A DNA stretch of 64,000 bases from positions 124,001 through 188,000 of the forward strand of contig NZ_JAQMWP010000005.1 in assembly GCF_030403745.1 (NCBI RefSeq), read 5' to 3'. The DNA comes from Streptomyces sp. S.PB5 (GTDB lineage: Bacteria > Actinomycetota > Actinomycetes > Streptomycetales > Streptomycetaceae). Below the pieces are notes generated by a model. That model had not been told where the DNA came from and searched no databases. It saw only the letters and a program-made list of their open reading frames with translations. Shown in pieces: positions 1 through 9,098 of this stretch; position 1 is the stretch's first letter; every line of letters begins with the position of its first letter. The translations under genes and the position numbers were made by a program.

Positions 1-61
1 GGAGGGGTGCCGCGGCGATCGCGGCGGAGAGGAGGAGCGCGGTGCGACGACGGCGGTGCAA
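1..61 (-). CDS. N-terminus of a secreted protein (partial)
   Basis: Reading leftward from a TTG at 61-59 gives about 20 residues beginning LHRRRRTALLLSAA. A four-arginine n-region is followed by an Ala/Leu-rich hydrophobic core, as in a Sec or Tat signal peptide. A GGGAGG Shine-Dalgarno sequence lies just upstream of the TTG, and a promoter-like pair lies further upstream (114-142). The rest of the gene is outside the window, so its function cannot be named. The start codon is inferred from the ribosome-binding site. Confidence 0.5.
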   Translation of the reverse strand, partial: MHRRRRTALLLSAAIAAAPL

Positions 62-113
62 GGAAGCCTCCCGGGGAGCTTGTGCGACGGTGCACAAAGT
101 CTTGCGGTGATCG

Positions 114-142
114 ATGGTAGGCAGTGGGCAAGCTCTGGCCAA
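114..142 (-). promoter_or_regulatory. Sigma70-like promoter for the leftward secreted-protein gene
   Basis: On the minus strand TTGGCC (142-137) is followed after 17 nt by TACCAT (119-114). This is a housekeeping-type -35/-10 pair. It sits about 50 nt upstream of the TTG start at 61. This is pattern recognition only. Confidence 0.35.
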
Positions 143-426
143 CCCATTCGACCAACGATTCACCGGGACTTCGGGCACCGGCGCGCTTCGGGAGTGGTGA
201 CACGCGGGGGTGGGGGCAGGGGCGGGGGCGGGGATGCCGCCGGGGGTGTAGGTGTCGGGGGGTGAAGGTGTCGGGGGGCTCGGGGGCTCGGGGCGGCTCG
301 TGGGAAGGGGCGAGGTGACGCCGGCACGGTCACGCCGGGCACGCACGCGTCACGCCCTGCACGCGCCTTCGGCTCGGCCTCGGCCCGCGCCGCCTGGACC
401 CGGGTGGACCGGACCCTCGCCAATAC
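143..426. other. Gene-free spacer, G-rich
   Basis: No supported gene. The stretch 205-300 is made of G-runs with short repeats of the type GTGTCGGGGG and GGCTCGGGG. The short open frames here lack ribosome-binding sites and have unbiased codon use. No clear terminator was found for the kinase gene that ends at 427. Confidence 0.5.
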
Positions 427-1962
427 CTAGCCCCGCACCTGTCCCAGCCACTCCAGCGTCCGCCGGACCTCCACCGCGAGTGGGTGGCCCGGGCCGTGCA
501 GGCGCTCCACGTCGTGCACGAGGCGCGCGAGGGTGTCGTGGGCGGCGGCGCGGTCGCCGAGGGCGAGCAGGAGGTGGCCGATGCGGCGGCGGACGTCGTG
601 GGCGAGCTCGGGGTCGCCGGCCACGTACTGGTTCTCGTAGTACGGGAGCAGCGCGCGGTACTCGGCGAGCGCGGCCGCCGGTTCGCCGAGCTGTTCCAGG
701 CACTGGGCGGCCTCGTAGCGGAAGCGCAGGGCCTGGGGGTCTGCCTGGCCGGCCTCGGCGGCGCGTTCGTCGGCGAGGCGGCGCAGTTCGGGCAGCGCGC
801 GCCGGTACTGGCCGTCGTCCATGAGGGTGGCGGCGTACTGCTTGCGCAGGGTGCGTACGACCGGGGAGTGCGGGCCGTGCTGTTCGGCGGCCGCGGGCAG
901 GATCGCGCCGAGGATGTCGACGGCCTGGGTGATGCGGCCCTCGCCGAGGAGGCGCTTGACCTCGTCGACGGCGCGCGCGACGTCGGGTTTCTCGGCGGGG
1001 GGCGCGAGCGGCGTGGCGGGCGCCGGCTGGGGCGCGGGGGTGCGGGCGCGGTCCGGCCAGGGAGCGTGCGGGCGCAGGAAGGGGCGCGTGGGGTCGAGGG
1101 GCGCCCCTGTGGGGGTGCCTCGCGCGGGCAGGAGCAGCGCCAGGTCCTCGTACACCTCCTGCGCGCTGGCGGGGCGGTGTTGCGGGTCCTTGGCGAGCAG
1201 GCGCAGGACGAGTGTCTCCAGCGCCTCGGGGACCTCGGAGCGCAGGCGGCGCACGGGGAGCGGGGGCTCGTAGAGGTGGCGGTGGAGTACGCCGAGCGCC
1301 GTGGAGCCGGAGAACGGGACGTCGCCGCTGAGGAGTTCGTGGAGGAGTACGCCGAGTGCGTACAGGTCGGTGTAGGGGCCGACCGCGCCGCCCATGGCCT
1401 GCTCGGGCGCCATGTAGGCGGGCGAGCCGATGGGGGTGCCGGTGTGGGTGAGGCGCGTGGTGTCGGCGTCCATGACGGAGGCGACGCCGAGGTCGAGGAC
1501 GGTCACGGTGCCGTCCTGCTTCACCATCACGTTGCGCGGCTTGAGGTCGCGGTGGACGATCGGGACGGCGTGCACGGCGCTCAGCACGGCGCAGAGTTGC
1601 GCGGCGACCGCGACGGCCCACTGCCAGGGGTACGGGTCGTGTTCGGCGAGATGGTCGGAGAGGTCCGCGCCGTCGACGTACTGCATGACGAGGAAGAGCT
1701 CCTCGCCCTCGCTGCCCGCGTCGTGGACGGTGACGAGGCCGGGGTGGTCGACCTGTGCGGTGACGCGGCATTCGCGGACGAACCGGCGGCGCAGTTCGTC
1801 GGCCTCCTGGCCCGCCACCTTGTCGGGGCGCAGGAGCTTGACCGCCACGCGTCGGTCGAGGCGCTGGTCGTAGGCCGTCCAGACCTGTCCCATGCCGCCC
1901 TGTCCGATGAGCGTGGACAGTTCATAGCGGCCTGCGACGACGCGTCCTGTCGCCACGGTCAC
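427..1962 (-). CDS. Serine/threonine protein kinase, soluble, with helical-repeat tail
   Basis: 511 residues from a GTG at 1962. The Hanks-type kinase domain covers about residues 12-275: glycine loop GQGGMGQV (20-27), invariant Lys in VAVKLL (42), catalytic loop HRDLKPRN (137-144), and APE (185-187). The magnesium-binding DFG is written DLG (157-159). No transmembrane segment or PASTA domain follows. After a Pro-rich linker the C-terminal ~150 residues look like TPR-type helical repeats that could bind partners. The start overlaps the stop of the upstream membrane-protein gene (GTGA), so the two are probably translationally coupled. A second GTG two codons downstream is an alternative start. 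The kinase family is clear; the substrate is unknown. Confidence 0.93.
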   Translation of the reverse strand: MTVATGRVVAGRYELSTLIGQGGMGQVWTAYDQRLDRRVAVKLLRPDKVAGQEADELRRRFVRECRVTAQVDHPGLVTVHDAGSEGEELFLVMQYVDGADLSDHLAEHDPYPWQWAVAVAAQLCAVLSAVHAVPIVHRDLKPRNVMVKQDGTVTVLDLGVASVMDADTTRLTHTGTPIGSPAYMAPEQAMGGAVGPYTDLYALGVLLHELLSGDVPFSGSTALGVLHRHLYEPPLPVRRLRSEVPEALETLVLRLLAKDPQHRPASAQEVYEDLALLLPARGTPTGAPLDPTRPFLRPHAPWPDRARTPAPQPAPATPLAPPAEKPDVARAVDEVKRLLGEGRITQAVDILGAILPAAAEQHGPHSPVVRTLRKQYAATLMDDGQYRRALPELRRLADERAAEAGQADPQALRFRYEAAQCLEQLGEPAAALAEYRALLPYYENQYVAGDPELAHDVRRRIGHLLLALGDRAAAHDTLARLVHDVERLHGPGHPLAVEVRRTLEWLGQVRG

Positions 1963-2609
1963 CTTCCGCCCTCGTGGCCGCCGTGGTTCCTGCCGCCGTT
2001 GTCCTGACCGCCGTGGTTCCTGCCGTCGTGGTTGCGCAGGTAGTCGCTGAGTTCGTCGAGTTCGGCGCGCACCTGGTCGATGCGCGCGGGCGCGGGCTGG
2101 TGCGGTGGCGGCTGTGGTATCGGGGCGGGCGGCTGGAACGCCGTCGCGGGCGGCTGCTGCGGCACGGGCTGGTGGGTGGGCGCCGTGGTGTACGGGGACG
2201 CGGGCTGCGGATAGCCGTACCCGGCGTGCCCGTGCGGCATGGGGACGGTCGTGGCCTGCGGCGGCGCGTAACCGCCGAACTGCTGCGGCCGGTTGTGGTA
2301 CCGGATGTCCATCACCAGGAAGTACACACAGCTGAACGCGCCGAGCAGCAGGATCACGCCGAGCGCGATGTCCGACTTGACGTCCGTCTCCGGCACCGAG
2401 CCGACCACCGCGAGCCCCGTGACGGACAACGGCAGGCTGATCCACGCCAGCAGCCAGTCGAACCACTTCCCGCGCAGGATGGCCAGCCGGAACAGCGGCA
2501 CGCACGCGAGCAGTCCGCACGACAGGAGGCCGGCGCAGGCGAACAGCACGCGCAGGGTGATGACGGTTGCCGCGCTGCGGGCGGGCGGCACCGCGCCGTG
2601 GCCGTACAT
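1959..2609 (-). CDS. Small multi-pass membrane protein with Pro/Gln/Tyr-rich tail
   Basis: 216 residues from ATG 2609, preceded by GGGAG at suitable spacing. About four hydrophobic segments lie between residues 10 and 110. They are followed by a Pro/Gln/Tyr-rich linker and a C-terminal part with DQVRAELDELSDYLRNH and Asn-His-Gly-Gly repeats. No named domain is recognised. Its stop codon overlaps the kinase start by four bases, so the pair forms an operon. It may be a membrane partner or substrate of the kinase; that is inference from context. The longer upstream extension of the frame lacks a ribosome-binding site and was not used. Confidence 0.75.
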   Translation of the reverse strand: MYGHGAVPPARSAATVITLRVLFACAGLLSCGLLACVPLFRLAILRGKWFDWLLAWISLPLSVTGLAVVGSVPETDVKSDIALGVILLLGAFSCVYFLVMDIRYHNRPQQFGGYAPPQATTVPMPHGHAGYGYPQPASPYTTAPTHQPVPQQPPATAFQPPAPIPQPPPHQPAPARIDQVRAELDELSDYLRNHDGRNHGGQDNGGRNHGGHEGGR

Positions 2610-2861
2610 GACTGCTCCCGGACGGATGGGCCGATGGGACGATGGGACGAACGAACGACTGGGAACGACAGAGTTCGAAGCGTATAGGCCGACACCGACA
2701 TGCGGTCCCGGGTTGTACCGAACCGTTGTCGCACTGGTCACGTCGTGCGGCGGCGCGGGCCGCCGTGGGGGCGTGCGGAAGGTCATCTTCCGCGCCGGGC
2801 GTGCGCTGTGGGCGCGCGCCATGGGCGTGCGCGCCTCGCGGGGCGCCGCGCCGTAGGGGCG

Positions 2862-5180
2862 TCAGTCGGGCGCGACCGTGCCGTCCGTGAGGCCGTCGTA
2901 CATCCCGCGCACGAGCTGCTCCCCGAGCCGGCCCGCGCGCCTGAGCGCCCGCTCGAACTCGTCGAGTGCGCGGAAGCGCGCGCCGTAGCGCCGTTGTTCG
3001 TCGAGCGGGAGCCGGGGCAGCTGGAGGCGGCGCACGTCCAGGCGGGTGGCGGTGGAGGCGTAGCTGCTGGCCTGGCGGTGGTTGGCGGTGCCGCGCAGGA
3101 AACCGGCGAGGAACCAGGGGTCGAGCGCCGCGGGGTCGGGGCGCAGGAGCGCGAGGTTGCGCCCCAGGGCGGCGCCCCCCGTCGCATCGTCGATCACGCG
3201 CGCCACCGAGCCTCCGCCGAGCACCGGCACGACGACGTCGCCAGGCTCGACCAGCACGGCCTCCTCGTCGCTCTCGGGGAGCGTGCCGGAGGGGGCGGTG
3301 CCGGCGAGGACATCGTGGTCGGTGAGGACGGGCACGCGCGCGTGGCCGCCGTTCCCGCCGGTGCGCAAGCCCAGGGCGCCGCCGCGCGCGAGTTCGCCGA
3401 TGGTGGTGAGCGGCCAGCGCGGCACGGGGTGTGCGGCCTCGGCGGGCGGCGGGGTGAGGTCGGCGGTCAGCCGCAGGGTCTCGCCGAGGTTCTCGCGTAC
3501 GGCGGTGAGCGCACCGGTGCCCTCGGCCGCGGTCGGGGGCGGCAGATGGCGGGCGGGGGCCAGGTCCACGTCGTCGTCGAGGAGCTCGATGACGGGCAGG
3601 GAGCGCACGAGCCCGGGACGCTCCTCCAGCGCACCCGTGCGGTCGAAGGCGCGCCAGGCGTCGAGCACGGCCTCCCGCACCTCGCGCCAGTCGGGCCCGC
3701 CGCGCCCCTCCGTGGCGAACTGCCCGGTGTCGGCGAGCAGGACCTCGGGCTGGGCGGGCGCCTTCTCAGGGCGGCGCAGCACCCACAGGTGGAGCGGGAT
3801 GTTGTACGGCGGTGCCGCGCCGACCGGCAGGGCGACGACGGCGCGCAGCGCACCGCGGCGCAGCAGGTCGGCGCGGATACGGCGGCCCGAGCGGCGGGAG
3901 GCTGCGGCGGGCGGCATGAGGAGTACGGCGGTGCCACCGTCCCTGAGGCGGGCGAGCGCGTGCTGCACCCAGGCCAGCTCGGACTCGGTGCGGGCGGGGA
4001 AGCCGTACTCCCAGCGGGCGTCGTAGGCGAGTTCGTCGTGCCCCCAGTTGCGCTCGTTGAACGGCGGGTGGCACAGGACGGCGTCGGCGCGCAGTTCGGG
4101 GAAGGCGTCGGCGCGCAGGGTGTCGCCGGCGGCGCCGCGCACGCCGGCGCGCGTGTGGAGCGCGAGCCGGAGTGCGGTGAGCGCGGCGAGCTCGGGGGCG
4201 CTGTCCTGGGCGTACAGCTCCTGGTCGGCGCGGGTGGTGACGGCGCGCAGGAGGGCGCCGGTGCCGCAGGCCGGGTCGAGGACGGTGCGGGCGGGACCGG
4301 CGAGGTCTGCCATGAGTCCGGCGAGGTCGGCAGGGGTGAGCGTGTACTGGCGCGGGTTGGCGTCGAGGTGCCGGCCGAGCAGGAACTCGAAGGTCTGCCG
4401 GGCGCCCAGCTCGGCGGCGAGTTCGGCGGCGCCGCGCAGGAGGGGGGCGGAGAGGAGGAGTTCGGGGGTGGTGGGGGCGTGAACGGCGGACGCGGGAGCG
4501 TGGACGGCCGGGGCTGAGGCAGGGGCAGGGGCAGGGGCGTGAACGGCGGAGTGGGGGCGCGCGCCACTCGGGTTGTTCACGCCGACCGGATCACCGTCGA
4601 CCCCCGGCCCGTTCACAACAGCCGAGCCACCGCCCGACGAGCCGCCACCCGCCAACCCGTCCCCGGCGTCCGAGCCGCCGCTGCCCGCCCCCGAGCTGTT
4701 CACAGCATCGGCCGGATTCACAACACCGGCCGCGCTCGCGGCACCGGCGAAGTTCACGGCACCGGCTGAGTTCACAGCCGCCCCGCCCCCGAACCGTGGC
4801 GTCAACACCTCCACCAGCGCCGCGGGCAGCACCTCCGCGAGGCGTTCGTCGGAGCCGGCGCCGACGTCCAGCCACACGGTCGGCCGGTCATGGATGAGCA
4901 GCAGGACGCAGCCGGCGTGGGTCAGCGCGGTGACCGGCCCCTCGGGATGGCCTGCGAGTTGCTGCCAGACGCGTTCACGCAGGGGGACCTCAGCGAGTTT
5001 GCCCTGGTCGCGCAGCCATGCCTCGACCTCGGCGAGGGAGAAGGAGGGGCTGGTCTCGGTGCCGCCGACCGGCTTGGGGAAGTCGGCGTGACGGCGGCGC
5101 CAGTTACTGACGGCGGCGCGTCCGACGCCCGCCAGTCGTGCGATCCCGGCGGCGGTCACCTCTGTGGCGTTGTCCTGCAC
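2862..5180 (-). CDS. DNA N6-adenine methylase-like protein fused to an HsdS-like region
   Basis: 772 residues from GTG 5180, chosen because AGGGGAG lies 8 nt upstream. An ATG at 5249 has no such site. The N-terminus has a helix-turn-helix (GIARLAGVGRAAVSNW, residues 12-27). Residues 132-238 are a low-complexity Ala/Gly/Asn/Pro linker with VNSAGA/VNFAGA/VNPADA units. The methylase core has motif I DPACGTG (302-308), but motif IV reads CHPPF (370-374) instead of the usual [NDS]PP[YF]. The C-terminal ~200 residues resemble a type I specificity subunit target-recognition half (PRWPLTTIGELARG, then a coiled end). No restriction subunit lies nearby. It could be an orphan methyltransferase, or a DNA-binding regulator that has lost catalysis. 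Confidence 0.82.
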   Translation of the reverse strand: MQDNATEVTAAGIARLAGVGRAAVSNWRRRHADFPKPVGGTETSPSFSLAEVEAWLRDQGKLAEVPLRERVWQQLAGHPEGPVTALTHAGCVLLLIHDRPTVWLDVGAGSDERLAEVLPAALVEVLTPRFGGGAAVNSAGAVNFAGAASAAGVVNPADAVNSSGAGSGGSDAGDGLAGGGSSGGGSAVVNGPGVDGDPVGVNNPSGARPHSAVHAPAPAPASAPAVHAPASAVHAPTTPELLLSAPLLRGAAELAAELGARQTFEFLLGRHLDANPRQYTLTPADLAGLMADLAGPARTVLDPACGTGALLRAVTTRADQELYAQDSAPELAALTALRLALHTRAGVRGAAGDTLRADAFPELRADAVLCHPPFNERNWGHDELAYDARWEYGFPARTESELAWVQHALARLRDGGTAVLLMPPAAASRRSGRRIRADLLRRGALRAVVALPVGAAPPYNIPLHLWVLRRPEKAPAQPEVLLADTGQFATEGRGGPDWREVREAVLDAWRAFDRTGALEERPGLVRSLPVIELLDDDVDLAPARHLPPPTAAEGTGALTAVRENLGETLRLTADLTPPPAEAAHPVPRWPLTTIGELARGGALGLRTGGNGGHARVPVLTDHDVLAGTAPSGTLPESDEEAVLVEPGDVVVPVLGGGSVARVIDDATGGAALGRNLALLRPDPAALDPWFLAGFLRGTANHRQASSYASTATRLDVRRLQLPRLPLDEQRRYGARFRALDEFERALRRAGRLGEQLVRGMYDGLTDGTVAPD

Positions 5181-5269
5181 GGGCCCGGCTCCCCTCGTCG
5201 TCCTGCGTGTCCCCCGCGCGCCGTCGCGTTCGCGTGTGACGCCGAGCATAGCGGCGTACGCAAGATCTA

Positions 5270-5310
5270 CCCATTCACGCGCGTGTACGCAGACCTCCCC
5301 GTGAATCGTG
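5270..5310. promoter_or_regulatory. Inverted repeat in the divergent methylase/secreted-protein spacer
   Basis: ATTCAC (5274-5279) and GTGAAT (5300-5305) form an inverted pair in the 220-bp spacer between the two divergent genes. The local base composition is less GC-rich than the surroundings. This may be an operator; no regulator is identified. Confidence 0.3.
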
Positions 5311-5400
5311 TTGACTCGGTTCACAGCGCATGCTCTTATTGACCCAGCGAACGGGGGCAGCCGATCGGCGGCTGTCACCGTGTGGGGAGGGGACACAGTC

Positions 5401-6111
5401 ATGGGGATGAAGGGCAAGGTCGCGCTGGGGGCCGTCGTGGGGATCGTCGTCATCGGTGCCGTCTCGGCGAACTCCGGCGACAGCGACTCCACGAGCAGCG
5501 ACAAGGGCTCTTCGTCGTCCGCCCAGGCGAAGCCCGGCGGCGAGAAGGACTCGGCGAAGTCGGCCGGGGACAAGACGGAGGAGCAGGCCGAGGAGAAGGC
5601 CGAGGAGAAGAAGGTCGCCTTCGAGGGGGACGGCGAGTTCGAGGTCGGCACGGACATCGAGCCCGGCACCTATCGCACCACCGGCAACACCGACGGCATG
5701 TGCTACTGGGAGCGCGCCAAGGACGCCTCGGGCGAGCTGGACTCGCTGCTCGCCAACGACAATGTCACCGGCACCAGTTACGTCACCGTCAAGGCCACCG
5801 ACAAGCTCTTCAAGTCGAGCGACTGCAACGACTGGGAGGCCGTCGACCCCAAGGCGAAGGGCACGCCCGCCGCGAAGATGGCCGGTGACGGCGGCATGTA
5901 CAGAGTCGGCGTCGACATCGCCCCCGGCACCTACAAGTCCACCGGCAACGAGGACGACATGTGCTACTGGGAGCGCACCAAGGACGCCGAGCACGGCCTC
6001 GACTCGATCATCGCGAACAACAACGTCTCCGGCTCGGCCGTCGTCAAGATCAGCGCCTCGGACACCTACTTCAAGACGTCCGGCTGCACCGACTGGAAGA
6101 AGACCGGCTGA
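5401..6111 (+). CDS. Exported or membrane-anchored protein with duplicated ~80-residue domain
   Basis: 236 residues from ATG 5401, with GGAGGGG upstream. The N-terminal hydrophobic stretch VALGAVVGIVVIGAVSA is a signal peptide or anchor. It is followed by a Ser/Lys/Glu-rich spacer (about 25-80). Two copies of one domain then follow, each with PGTY(R/K)(T/S)TGN, MCYWER and a late Cys before DW. The Cys pair in each copy (MCYW and DCND or GCTD) could form a disulfide outside the cell. Similar duplicated domains are frequent in actinomycete secreted proteins of unknown function. No enzymatic motif is visible. Confidence 0.85.
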   Translation: MGMKGKVALGAVVGIVVIGAVSANSGDSDSTSSDKGSSSSAQAKPGGEKDSAKSAGDKTEEQAEEKAEEKKVAFEGDGEFEVGTDIEPGTYRTTGNTDGMCYWERAKDASGELDSLLANDNVTGTSYVTVKATDKLFKSSDCNDWEAVDPKAKGTPAAKMAGDGGMYRVGVDIAPGTYKSTGNEDDMCYWERTKDAEHGLDSIIANNNVSGSAVVKISASDTYFKTSGCTDWKKTG

Positions 6112-6368
6112 CGCCGGCCACCGTACGGCGGGAGCGGCGGGGCGCACCCACATCAGTGCCCCGCCCGACGCATCGCGGCGCATCCCAGTGCGTCCCGGTG
6201 CGCCCCGGTGCACTTCGGAGCCGTCCGGCGCGTCTCAGCCCGTCCTGACGCGCCCGACACTCTCCCGCCGCCCCCGATCACCCATCGCGGCACCGCCAAG
6301 AACGCGACCCAGAACACCACCGCGAACACCACTGCCGACACCACCCCGAACACCACCGAGGAATCGCC

Positions 6369-7160
6369 ATGCGTCGCACCGCACTTGCCACTGTCTGCCT
6401 CACCGCCGCGACCGCTCTCGCCCTCACCGGCTGTCAGTCCAGCAAGGACAAGACGGACAACGACCCGGGCAAGGCCGCGTCCACTCCGTCGAGCACACCG
6501 AGCAAGGCGAAGGAGCCGTTCGCCGGGCTGACCGGCGGCGAGATCGCCGAGCGGGCCGCCGAGGCCACGACCGGTGCCTCGTCGGTGCGGGTGAAGGGCG
6601 ACGTCCCCGACGAGGCGTCCGGCTCGACCATCACCATGGACATGGCCCTGAACAAGAAGGGCGACTGCGCCGGCACGATGAGCGTCGGCGGCCAGGGCAA
6701 GGCCGATCTGATCAAGGTCGGCGACACCGTCTACATGAAGTACGACGAGGCCTTCCTGCGCGCCCAGAGCAAGGGCGAGAAGAAGTCCGACGTCGACGCG
6801 GCCGTGGCGCTGCTCGCCGGCAAGTGGACCAAGATGTCCGCCAAGGGCGAGGACGCCAAGGAGATCGCGGGCTTCTGCGACCTCGACACGGTCCTCGGCG
6901 ACGCCGACGACGTGCACTCCGACGCCTCGCGCGGCAAGACGACCACCGTGAACGGCACGCCCGCGATCGTCCTGCACGAACGGGACGGCAAGGAGCGTTA
7001 CACGCTGTACGTCGCCACCGAGGGCGAGCCGTATCTGCTCCAGGTCGACAGCACGTCCACGACGGACCCGGGCACCCTCGCCTTCAGCGAGTACGACGAG
7101 CCCGTCCCGGCGAAGAAGCCCAGCGGCGAGATCCTCGACCTCGACGCGCTGGGCGCCTGA
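6369..7160 (+). CDS. Lipoprotein, LppX/LprG-like
   Basis: 263 residues. The signal peptide ends in the lipobox LTGC at residues 19-22, so the mature protein should be lipid-anchored at Cys22. A Ser/Lys-rich tether is followed by a domain with SVRVKGDV, alternating strands and KVGDTVYMKYD. This pattern is typical of the LppX/LprAFG-like half-barrel lipoproteins, some of which carry lipids in mycobacteria. GAGGAA sits 5 nt before the ATG. The 60 bp upstream consist of ACACCACC-type short repeats. The role in this organism is not shown by the sequence. Confidence 0.85.
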   Translation: MRRTALATVCLTAATALALTGCQSSKDKTDNDPGKAASTPSSTPSKAKEPFAGLTGGEIAERAAEATTGASSVRVKGDVPDEASGSTITMDMALNKKGDCAGTMSVGGQGKADLIKVGDTVYMKYDEAFLRAQSKGEKKSDVDAAVALLAGKWTKMSAKGEDAKEIAGFCDLDTVLGDADDVHSDASRGKTTTVNGTPAIVLHERDGKERYTLYVATEGEPYLLQVDSTSTTDPGTLAFSEYDEPVPAKKPSGEILDLDALGA

Positions 7161-7173
7161 ACCGCCGTACTCG

Positions 7174-7917
7174 CTACAGCGGGTGCCGCATCCACACGTT
7201 GGGCTCGACGTACACCGCGTACCCCTGCTCCGGCTCGCACCGTACGGGCACCAGCGCCCCGGGCACCTCGATGTCGCCCGCGGTGTCGAAGGGCAGCCCG
7301 GTCCAGCTGCGCCACTGCTCCAGCGAGCCGACGACCGTCATGGACGCCGGTGCCACCGCCTCGATGGTGGCGCCGGCCCTCGCGTGCACGCGCAGCCACG
7401 GGTCGTGCGGGAGCCCGTCGGGGCGTACGCGATGGGCGTACTCCGCGATGGGGGTGTGCGGTTCGAGATGCTTGGCGCTGGGGCGGACCGGGGCGATGAC
7501 CTCGCCGAAGCCGTGCGCGCGGGCGTTGTCGCGCATCGCGGAGAGCATGCGGCCGGACAGACCCTTGCCCTGGAGGTCGGGCCGGACGTTGATGGAGATC
7601 GCGCTGACCGTGTCGGGCCGCACCCCGCGGCGCAGATCGGAGAAGGCCCACAGCAGTACTTCGTCCCAGCCCCGGGCGGGCAGCTCGCCCCGGCCCTCGG
7701 CGGCGAGGGCGAACGGCACGCTGAACCCGGTGGCGACGACCTCGCCCCGCTCGTCCTCGGCGAACAGCACGTACGCCGGGAACTCTCTGGCGATCCGGCC
7801 GTAGTGGTAGTCGCCGACGAGGTCCCGGGTGACGAACTCCGGCCAGCTGTCGGGCATTCCGACCGCTCGCTCGAGGTCGTCGGGGCGCTCGGCGAGACTC
7901 GACACCTTCAGTTCCAT
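7174..7917 (-). CDS. GNAT-type N-acetyltransferase
   Basis: 247 residues. The central part has SAISINVRPDLQGKGLSGRML, which is the acetyl-CoA pyrophosphate loop (Q-G-K-G-L-S) of GNAT enzymes. The C-terminal half is longer than in minimal GNATs. The acceptor substrate cannot be inferred. The gene converges on the lipoprotein gene with only 13 bp between stops. TAGGGT ends 6 nt before the ATG and no Shine-Dalgarno sequence is visible, so the message may be leaderless. Confidence 0.8.
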   Translation of the reverse strand: MELKVSSLAERPDDLERAVGMPDSWPEFVTRDLVGDYHYGRIAREFPAYVLFAEDERGEVVATGFSVPFALAAEGRGELPARGWDEVLLWAFSDLRRGVRPDTVSAISINVRPDLQGKGLSGRMLSAMRDNARAHGFGEVIAPVRPSAKHLEPHTPIAEYAHRVRPDGLPHDPWLRVHARAGATIEAVAPASMTVVGSLEQWRSWTGLPFDTAGDIEVPGALVPVRCEPEQGYAVYVEPNVWMRHPL

Positions 7918-7980
7918 GCGGTCACCCTAGGCAGGCGGCCCGGCGGCCGGGTAACGGATTTCCGGCCCGCGGGCGAGGTC

Positions 7981-8751
7981 TCAGCCTCCGCACTGGCGCA
8001 GCATCATCTCCTTGTCGGCCTTTGTCACGGGAAGCTCGTACTTCAACGAGACCTGCGCGAAGCGCACCGAGTAGGAGCAGCGGATCGACTTGTTCGGCGG
8101 CAGCCAGGAGGCGGGTCCGGAGTCGCCCTTGGAGCTGTTGGCCGGGCCGTCCACCGGGATCAGGTTGAGCGGATCGTTGGCGATGTCCTCCCGCTTGCCC
8201 TTGTCCCAGCGTGAGGCGCCCATCTGCCAGTCGTACGACAGCGGCATCACGTGGTCTATCTGCACCGCCGTGGCACGGGACTTGACCCAGTCGATCTCCT
8301 TGCCGGTGTAGGGGTCGGCGAGGGTCATGGAGACGACCACGCAGTCGGAGCCGGAGCGGAAGCGGACGTCGTCGCCGTCGCGCTTGAGGAGGTCGTTGCG
8401 GGTGTCGCAGCCGTTGCGGGAGAAGGGGATGCCGCCGGGGGCCGAGTCCATCCAGGCGTAGCCGAACTCGTCCCGGTCGTACCCGGTCTTGGGGCCGCGT
8501 CCCTTGGTCTCCACCTTCTCGATGAGAGCCCGGGCCTTGCTTCTGTCGGCCTCCGAGGTGAGGGCCGCGAGGCCCGGTCCGGTGCCGTCCGGGTTGTCCA
8601 GCGGGCTCACCGCACGGCCGGAACCGGCGGCCGGGCCGGAGCCGGAGGGCTCACTGTCGGAGGGCAGATCCACTCCCTCGCAACCGGCGAGCAGTACGAC
8701 CATGCCGAGCATCGCCGCGGCGCCCGCCGCCCCACCCCTCAGACGCGTCAC
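7981..8751 (-). CDS. Lipoprotein nuclease, HNH/DUF1524 type
   Basis: 256 residues. The signal peptide ends in the lipobox LAGC, followed by a Ser/Pro/Gly-rich tether of about 40 residues. The catalytic half has IDHVMPLSYDW and then NDPLNLIPVDGPANSSKGD, the H...N...H-like pattern of DUF1524/HNH nucleases. CDTRND and two more cysteines suggest disulfides in an exported enzyme. Such cell-surface nucleases are common in Streptomyces and may degrade extracellular DNA. The family call is firm; the substrate is inferred. Confidence 0.87.
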   Translation of the reverse strand: MTRLRGGAAGAAAMLGMVVLLAGCEGVDLPSDSEPSGSGPAAGSGRAVSPLDNPDGTGPGLAALTSEADRSKARALIEKVETKGRGPKTGYDRDEFGYAWMDSAPGGIPFSRNGCDTRNDLLKRDGDDVRFRSGSDCVVVSMTLADPYTGKEIDWVKSRATAVQIDHVMPLSYDWQMGASRWDKGKREDIANDPLNLIPVDGPANSSKGDSGPASWLPPNKSIRCSYSVRFAQVSLKYELPVTKADKEMMLRQCGG

Positions 8752-8912
8752 GGTGCGTCCCTCCCCTTTGTTTCCTTGTTCCGCCCCGCACTGGCTGTCG
8801 TGCCTGCTCTCACCGTACTGGCCGAGAGGTCCAGACCATACCGGGCCTCAAGGGGCATACTTCTCAAGCCGGGCGTATTGTCGTATCGAGTCACCTCCGG
8901 AAGGAGCTCTGG

Positions 8913-9098
8913 ATGGGCATCCTCGACAGGTTCAAGAGCAACCGCATGGCTCAGGACAAGGCCAAGGACATGTCCGACGCGGCGGAACGGAAGGTCAACG
9001 AGAAGACGGGCAACAAGTACGAGAGCCAGGTCGACGACGCGCAGCAGAAGATCGAAGGCGCGATGGGCATGGACCGCGACCGGCCCGAACAGCCGTAA
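8913..9098 (+). CDS. MT0933-like small antitoxin-type protein
   Basis: 61 residues, highly charged: MGILDRFKSNRMAQDKAKDM, then a Lys/Glu/Asp-rich helix ending near GMDRDRPEQP. This matches the MT0933/Rv0909 antitoxin family, from memory. A strong GGAAGGAG lies 7 nt before the ATG. No toxin partner gene is adjacent, so the antitoxin label is by family only; many streptomycete copies stand alone. A good hairpin terminator follows at 9183-9215. Confidence 0.8.
   Translation: MGILDRFKSNRMAQDKAKDMSDAAERKVNEKTGNKYESQVDDAQQKIEGAMGMDRDRPEQP

Noticed and set aside
62..426. c-di-AMP (ydaO-type) riboswitch upstream of the secreted-protein gene
   Set aside because: Such elements precede cell-wall hydrolase genes in Streptomyces, so it was looked for, but the conserved blocks could not be found.
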